A stretch of DNA of 10,138 bases from JBBSEX01 sp038239345. GTDB taxonomy: Bacteria > Acidobacteriota > Terriglobia > Bryobacterales > Bryobacteraceae. The translations under genes and the position numbers were made by a program. The stretch is taken from positions 1 to 10,138 of the forward strand of contig JBBSEX010000075.1 of assembly GCA_038239345.1 (NCBI GenBank), read 5' to 3'. This document shows positions 7,956 to 10,138 of the stretch, in pieces. The notes beneath the pieces are model-generated. The model was not told where the DNA came from and did no database searches. It was given only the letters and a program-made list of their open reading frames with translations. Position 1 is the first letter of the stretch. Each line of letters opens with the position of its first letter.

Positions 7956-8336
7956 TTGCCACTACAAGCAGTCCGTTCCGGCAAAGACTCTTACCACACG
8001 CTCGGACCAAGAGCATTTGAAGAGAAGCACGACTTGAACCTTCGAAGGATCATAAGCGACCTCAACGCCAAGCCTTCGATTCGCATTGAAGAAGGTGTTT
8101 TCGTGGCACGGTGCCGGGGCGAACGATACGTGCTCGGCCCCGTGCATATCGGGCTGCGCTCCGCAGTACGGAAAGCGGTCTCGTTCTGGTGTGAACACGC
8201 AGGTGATCGAAATTTCGGCCTTCGTGGATTGAACAACGCCCCGATCACCACACCAGTTAAAGAGCTGGGCGAACTTCATCGTCACGAGCCACGCTCGGCT
8301 CCGGCTAATGTATTTTCCAAAACTGATCCTGCTTAG
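7956..8336 (+). CDS. Hypothetical protein, unrecognised
   Basis: A 126-residue frame starting at TTG 7956, with GGAAAGG ending 5 bases upstream, a plausible ribosome-binding site. I recognise no family. The central part (residues about 20-90) has a natural soluble-protein look: charged helix-like LNLRRIISDLN, then SIRIEEGVFVARCRGERYVLGPVHIG with alternating hydrophobics, then a helix-like SAVRKAVSFWCEH. There is no signal peptide or membrane segment. An opposing frame of 107 residues (7962-8285) overlaps it almost completely and has a less convincing composition. The neighbours are the divergent receptor gene and a DNA-binding protein on the same strand 99 bases downstream. It may be a real small gene or a degraded fragment; I am unsure. 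Confidence 0.35.
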   Translation: MPLQAVRSGKDSYHTLGPRAFEEKHDLNLRRIISDLNAKPSIRIEEGVFVARCRGERYVLGPVHIGLRSAVRKAVSFWCEHAGDRNFGLRGLNNAPITTPVKELGELHRHEPRSAPANVFSKTDPA

Positions 8337-8347
8337 GGGCGTAATTA

Positions 8348-8405
8348 GTGCTCATAAATATTCTGAGCTTTTCACTGCTCCAACGCTCTTTCATTTGAGG
8401 AGCAC
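8348..8405 (+). repeat. Clustered inverted GTGCTC/GAGCAC half-sites upstream of the HTH gene
   Basis: Within about 60 bases before the HTH gene, GTGCTC (8348-8353) is mirrored by GAGCAC (8400-8405), and TGCTCC (8376-8381) by GGAGCA (8399-8404). GCTCA (8350-8354) also pairs with TGAGC (8364-8368), followed by four T. The last could be a weak terminator for the preceding ORF. The set could instead be an operator for the downstream DNA-binding protein. Stems are only 5-6 bp, so chance is possible. Confidence 0.25.
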
Positions 8406-8435
8406 GCGGCGATTTCGCGAATCGTGAGGTGTCTA

Positions 8436-9185
8436 ATGTCCGTCCCGTTCTCGGAAGCAGAGCCCGAATTTGGCGAATACAAATCGATTCCCGGCTTAAA
8501 TCCTGAATCTCCTTCTCCGGCAACCGTAACTGGTCACCGCGTCAGGTATCGCTGGACCCGCTATCTCGACGCTGTTCTTCGCGAGGGGTATCGCGGCGAC
8601 TCCGATGCCAAGCAGCGGGCAATCGACCAAATCTGCCTACGAACCGGGTGGCAGAGGCAAGCTTGTTGGGATCGAGCGCTAGCGCTGGATCTCAGTACAA
8701 CGGCCGGACAGCAGTCCCGGCGACAGTGGCGAGAGGAGGAAATCGCCCGCATCCGCTCACATAAACCACGCCAGAGCATTGCGGAACTGGCAGCTCAGCT
8801 CGGTCGAAGCGTTCGCTCGGTTCGAGAGAAGCTCAAACGCCTAAATCAGAATCGCGGAGACGAGGGTCCTAAAGAGAACGATCACGTGTTCTATTCGATC
8901 GCGGAGGTCGCGGAAGCAATTGGCAGGAATGCCCGGATTGTGTATCGCTGGGTTGAACAAAGCCGGCTCGCCGCAACGCCCGACCCGATCACGGGCGAAC
9001 TCAGCGTGGAGGAACGAGACTTTTGGTTATTCATAACTCTGAACTATGAAGAAGTTCTGGTTCACAAGGTCTCCCGCGATTATCTTGAGTGGCTGTGCGC
9101 CGAACTGTTGCCGCTTGCCCGGCCGCGCATTGTTCAGAGAGGAGGTCGCAAACGAGTTGCGGCGGCGCAGGAAAAAGCGCACTGA
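8436..9185 (+). CDS. Putative DNA-binding protein with three helix-turn-helix-like segments
   Basis: A 249-residue protein from ATG 8436, chosen because GAGGTG lies 4 bases upstream; the GTG at 8424 overlaps this Shine-Dalgarno and is less likely. Three helix-turn-helix-like stretches are visible. The first is at about 57-84 (DAKQRAIDQICLRTGWQRQACWDRAL). The second, at about 98-136, is Myb/SANT-like (WREEEIARIRSHKPRQSIAELAAQLGRSVRSVREKLKRL). The third, at about 152-178, is MerR-like (FYSIAEVAEAIGRNARIVYRWVEQSRL), followed by the 'ATPDPITGELSVEERDFWLFI' type wing. The C-terminal 25 residues are rich in Arg/Lys (RGGRKRV). There is no signal peptide and no recognisable effector, recombinase or nuclease motif. 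It could be a regulator or an accessory protein of a mobile element. I do not recognise a named family. Soluble and cytoplasmic by appearance. Confidence 0.65.
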   Translation: MSVPFSEAEPEFGEYKSIPGLNPESPSPATVTGHRVRYRWTRYLDAVLREGYRGDSDAKQRAIDQICLRTGWQRQACWDRALALDLSTTAGQQSRRQWREEEIARIRSHKPRQSIAELAAQLGRSVRSVREKLKRLNQNRGDEGPKENDHVFYSIAEVAEAIGRNARIVYRWVEQSRLAATPDPITGELSVEERDFWLFITLNYEEVLVHKVSRDYLEWLCAELLPLARPRIVQRGGRKRVAAAQEKAH

Positions 9186-9210
9186 GCAAAAGCGGGGCTG
9201 ATATGGCGAA

Positions 9211-9232
9211 CCAGACCCCATAAAGGGTCCGG
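9211..9232 (+). other. Small hairpin after the HTH gene; rest of the gap to 9395 shows nothing recognisable
   Basis: GACCC (9214-9218) pairs perfectly with GGGTC (9225-9229) across a CATAAA loop. CC (9211-9212) and GG (9231-9232) extend the stem past one mismatch. It lies 25 bases after the HTH stop but lacks a T-run, so it is not a classical terminator. From 9233 to 9395 I see no gene, RNA gene or repeat. Confidence 0.35.
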
Positions 9233-9395
9233 CCAGGACTAATCGGAAAGAAGGACCTTTCAAATTCCGCGCCGGGGATCGCCTGTCAACGCGTTGTCAT
9301 CTGGCATACCCGAGTTTGAATGAGACCCGCGTTCGGTCCCCCCTGGCCCCGAGATTCTGATTGCGACAGCATTTTCTAATCGAAGAATGAGCCTG

Positions 9396-9434
9396 AAGGA
9401 GCCGTAAGGTTCCGTTCCGCTGGTCTCCTTTTTT
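9396..9434 (+). terminator. Terminator-like hairpin with T-run
   Basis: AAGGAGCC (9396-9403) pairs with GGTCTCCTT (9422-9430) with a single bulged T, and is followed by a run of six T (9429-9434). The 18-base loop is long for an intrinsic terminator. It would end transcripts coming from the HTH gene about 210 bases upstream, or form the first stem of the structured region that follows. Confidence 0.35.
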
Positions 9435-9459
9435 AGTTTGGATTCCTATAGAGACTCGT

Positions 9460-9607
9460 GCGGTGGAAAAGTGGGAATCCTGCTTTTGGATTTCCACTTT
9501 TCCATCCGCTCCCCTCGGGGCTGCGGGACTGTGGGAATCGCAGCAGCGATTTCCAAGGGCGGTGGGAAACGACGGAAAACCTGCTCTTGGTTTTCCTCGT
9601 TTTCCAC
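9460..9607 (+). repeat. Array of three related long hairpins (possible structured RNA or REP-like palindromic element)
   Basis: Hairpin 1: GCGG plus 17 bases (9460-9480) pairs with 9488-9509, with one bulged T at 9505, one G-T pair and loop TGCTTTT. Hairpin 2: TGGGAATCGC (9532-9541) pairs with GCGATTTCCA (9546-9555), with one G-T pair and loop AGCA. Hairpin 3: 9562-9581 pairs with 9589-9607, with bulged C 9573, one G-T pair and loop TGCTCTT. In every stem the motif (G)TGGGAA faces TTTCCA(C), so the G-T pair recurs at the same place with G in the 5' arm. A plus-strand RNA would keep all stems paired (G-U), while a minus-strand RNA would have A-C mismatches. A small CCCC-TC-GGGG palindrome (9511-9520) lies between hairpins 1 and 2. 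The array begins 25 bases after the terminator-like hairpin and ends 29 bases from the stop of a minus-strand transposase remnant. Function is unknown. Confidence 0.7.
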
Positions 9608-9636
9608 GGACCGGCATTTCCGCAGCCTCTGTGGTT

Positions 9637-9838
9637 TTATGCACTTCGCTTCTCCTGGATGATACTGAATAGCTTCCGTTTGGCCGCTTGCATCCTACGC
9701 GCTGAATCGGTGTCGCTTTCCGCTTTCGCTTGCTCCCGCAAGGCTTCCAAACTTTCACCTGCTTTCAGATACTGACCGGCGTTTTCCAGCTTTTCAAATG
9801 TTTCCCAAGGTGTCGCATACCGGCGATACACTCGCTTG
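9637..9838 (-). pseudogene. Transposase-like C-terminal remnant, cut by IS6
   Basis: About 66 codons read KRVYRRYATPWETFEKLENAGQYLKAGESLEALREQAKAESDTDSARRMQAAKRKLFSIIQEKRSA and stop at TAA (9639-9637). The pattern YxxYxTPWExxxxL followed by SDTxSARRMQxAKRKLF resembles the C-terminal tail of DDE/integrase-type IS transposases as I remember them; the exact IS family is uncertain. No ATG precedes it. The frame meets the IS6 terminal repeat at 9839, so the upstream catalytic part has been separated or lost. The GTG at 9831 is an internal valine codon, not a real start. Confidence 0.5.
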
Positions 9839-10138
9839 GGCTCTGGTGCAAAAGCGGCCAGCCTAAGTTACCGATGATGGACAGGTGTCACGATTCGTAC
9901 CGATAGAGCAGCTTTTCAAAGGTCGGCATTTCGACCTGGAGATCGTGGTGTTATGCGTTCGTTGGTATCTCAGCTACAAGTTAAGCTACCGCGATCTGGT
10001 GGCCATGATGGGCGAACGCGGCATTGGTATGGCGCACACGACGATTCTGCGATGGGTACTGTATTACTCTCCGGAATTCGAGAAGCGCTGGAACCGGTTC
10101 GCCAGGACCGTCGGCGGGTCGTGGCGGATGGATGAAAC
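9839..10138 (+). mobile_element. Left end of an IS6-family insertion sequence
   Basis: GGCTCTGGTGCAAA at 9839-9852 matches the IS26 terminal repeat GGCACTGTTGCAAA at 12 of 14 positions. It is followed 33 bases later by an IS6-family transposase start. The left boundary coincides exactly with the break in the minus-strand remnant. IS6 elements make 8-bp target duplications, so CTCGCTTG (9831-9838) should reappear beyond the element's right end, outside the window. Confidence 0.75.
9885..10138 (+). CDS. IS6-family transposase, N-terminal 84 residues (runs off window)
   Basis: Starting from GTG 9885 the protein reads VSRFVPIEQLFKGRHFDLEI, then VVLCVRWYLSYKLSYRDLVA, then MMGERGIGMAHTTILRWVLYYSPEFEKRW and SWRMDET. 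This is the standard N-terminus of IS6/IS26-family transposases: the FxGRHFDxEI opening, the helix-turn-helix around LVAMMGERGIGMAHTTILRW, and WRxDET carrying the first aspartate of the DDE triad. The family moves by replicative or conservative co-integrate formation. The first ATG in frame lies well inside the conserved region, so GTG is the likely start. The end is outside the window, so integrity cannot be assessed. Confidence 0.88.
   Translation, partial: MSRFVPIEQLFKGRHFDLEIVVLCVRWYLSYKLSYRDLVAMMGERGIGMAHTTILRWVLYYSPEFEKRWNRFARTVGGSWRMDE

Noticed and set aside
9300..9350. tRNA-like stretch containing GTTCGGTCC
   Set aside because: The bases flanking the TTC do not form a T-stem, the conserved A58 position is G, and no acceptor or anticodon stem can be drawn.
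9460..9607. CRISPR array
   Set aside because: The units are hairpins of different lengths with no uniform repeat and no similarly sized unique spacers, and no cas gene is visible.
9604..9638. Alternative stem CCAC/GTGG followed by TTTT as a terminator or switch
   Set aside because: The stem is only 4 bp with a long loop. It is far weaker than hairpin 3, which uses the same CCAC.
9297..9758. 153-codon minus-strand frame
   Set aside because: It reads through the hairpin array and overlaps the transposase remnant in another frame. The composition is low-grade, rich in Arg, Ser and Gly, with no start signal.

Overview
The window suggests a soil-type Acidobacteriota genome of the Solibacter/Bryobacter kind. 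The DNA is moderately GC-rich. It carries an Oar-like TonB-dependent receptor with an N-terminal carboxypeptidase-regulatory domain, a Tat-exported enolase-superfamily enzyme, and IS630 and IS6 elements beside decayed carbohydrate genes. This taxonomic call is an inference from gene content; no rRNA or marker gene is present.

Layout. At 1-183 lies the 3' end of an IS630-family element. It abuts, and appears to have cut, a GH39 glycosidase gene (202-1686, + strand) that has lost its N-terminus. Next comes a kduI-like 5-keto-4-deoxyuronate isomerase gene (1726-2546). It is broken by three single-base frameshifts and has lost one zinc-ligand histidine. Its ancestral stop overlaps the start of a small secreted DUF4350/ThuA-like protein (2543-3256) in an ATGA arrangement. 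Convergent to these, and separated by only 2 bases, is a minus-strand pair. A large TonB-dependent receptor (4504-7689) is followed by a mandelate racemase/muconate lactonizing enzyme homologue (3259-4494), whose Shine-Dalgarno overlaps the receptor's stop codon. A candidate promoter with a perfect TTGACA and a tandem 10-bp repeat precedes the receptor gene. The central part therefore reads as a plant cell-wall sugar/uronate locus: the receptor imports oligosaccharide, and GH39, KduI, the DUF4350 protein and the sugar-acid dehydratase-like enzyme process it. The left half has been damaged by IS insertion and point decay.

The right part (7950-10138) is accessory. It holds a small unrecognised ORF (7956-8336), a protein with three predicted helix-turn-helix segments (8436-9185), and a non-coding stretch dense in hairpins. 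Three long stem-loops (9460-9509, 9532-9555, 9562-9607) share stem motifs, and two share almost identical 7-base loops. Each has a G-T pair at the equivalent position, with G always in the 5' arm. Just beyond is a transposase-like C-terminal remnant (9637-9838, - strand), itself interrupted by an IS6-family element. That element's left terminal repeat begins at 9839, and its transposase runs off the window end.

The most interesting unexplained structure is the triple hairpin array. The decayed kduI and the nested insertion boundaries are the next most informative.
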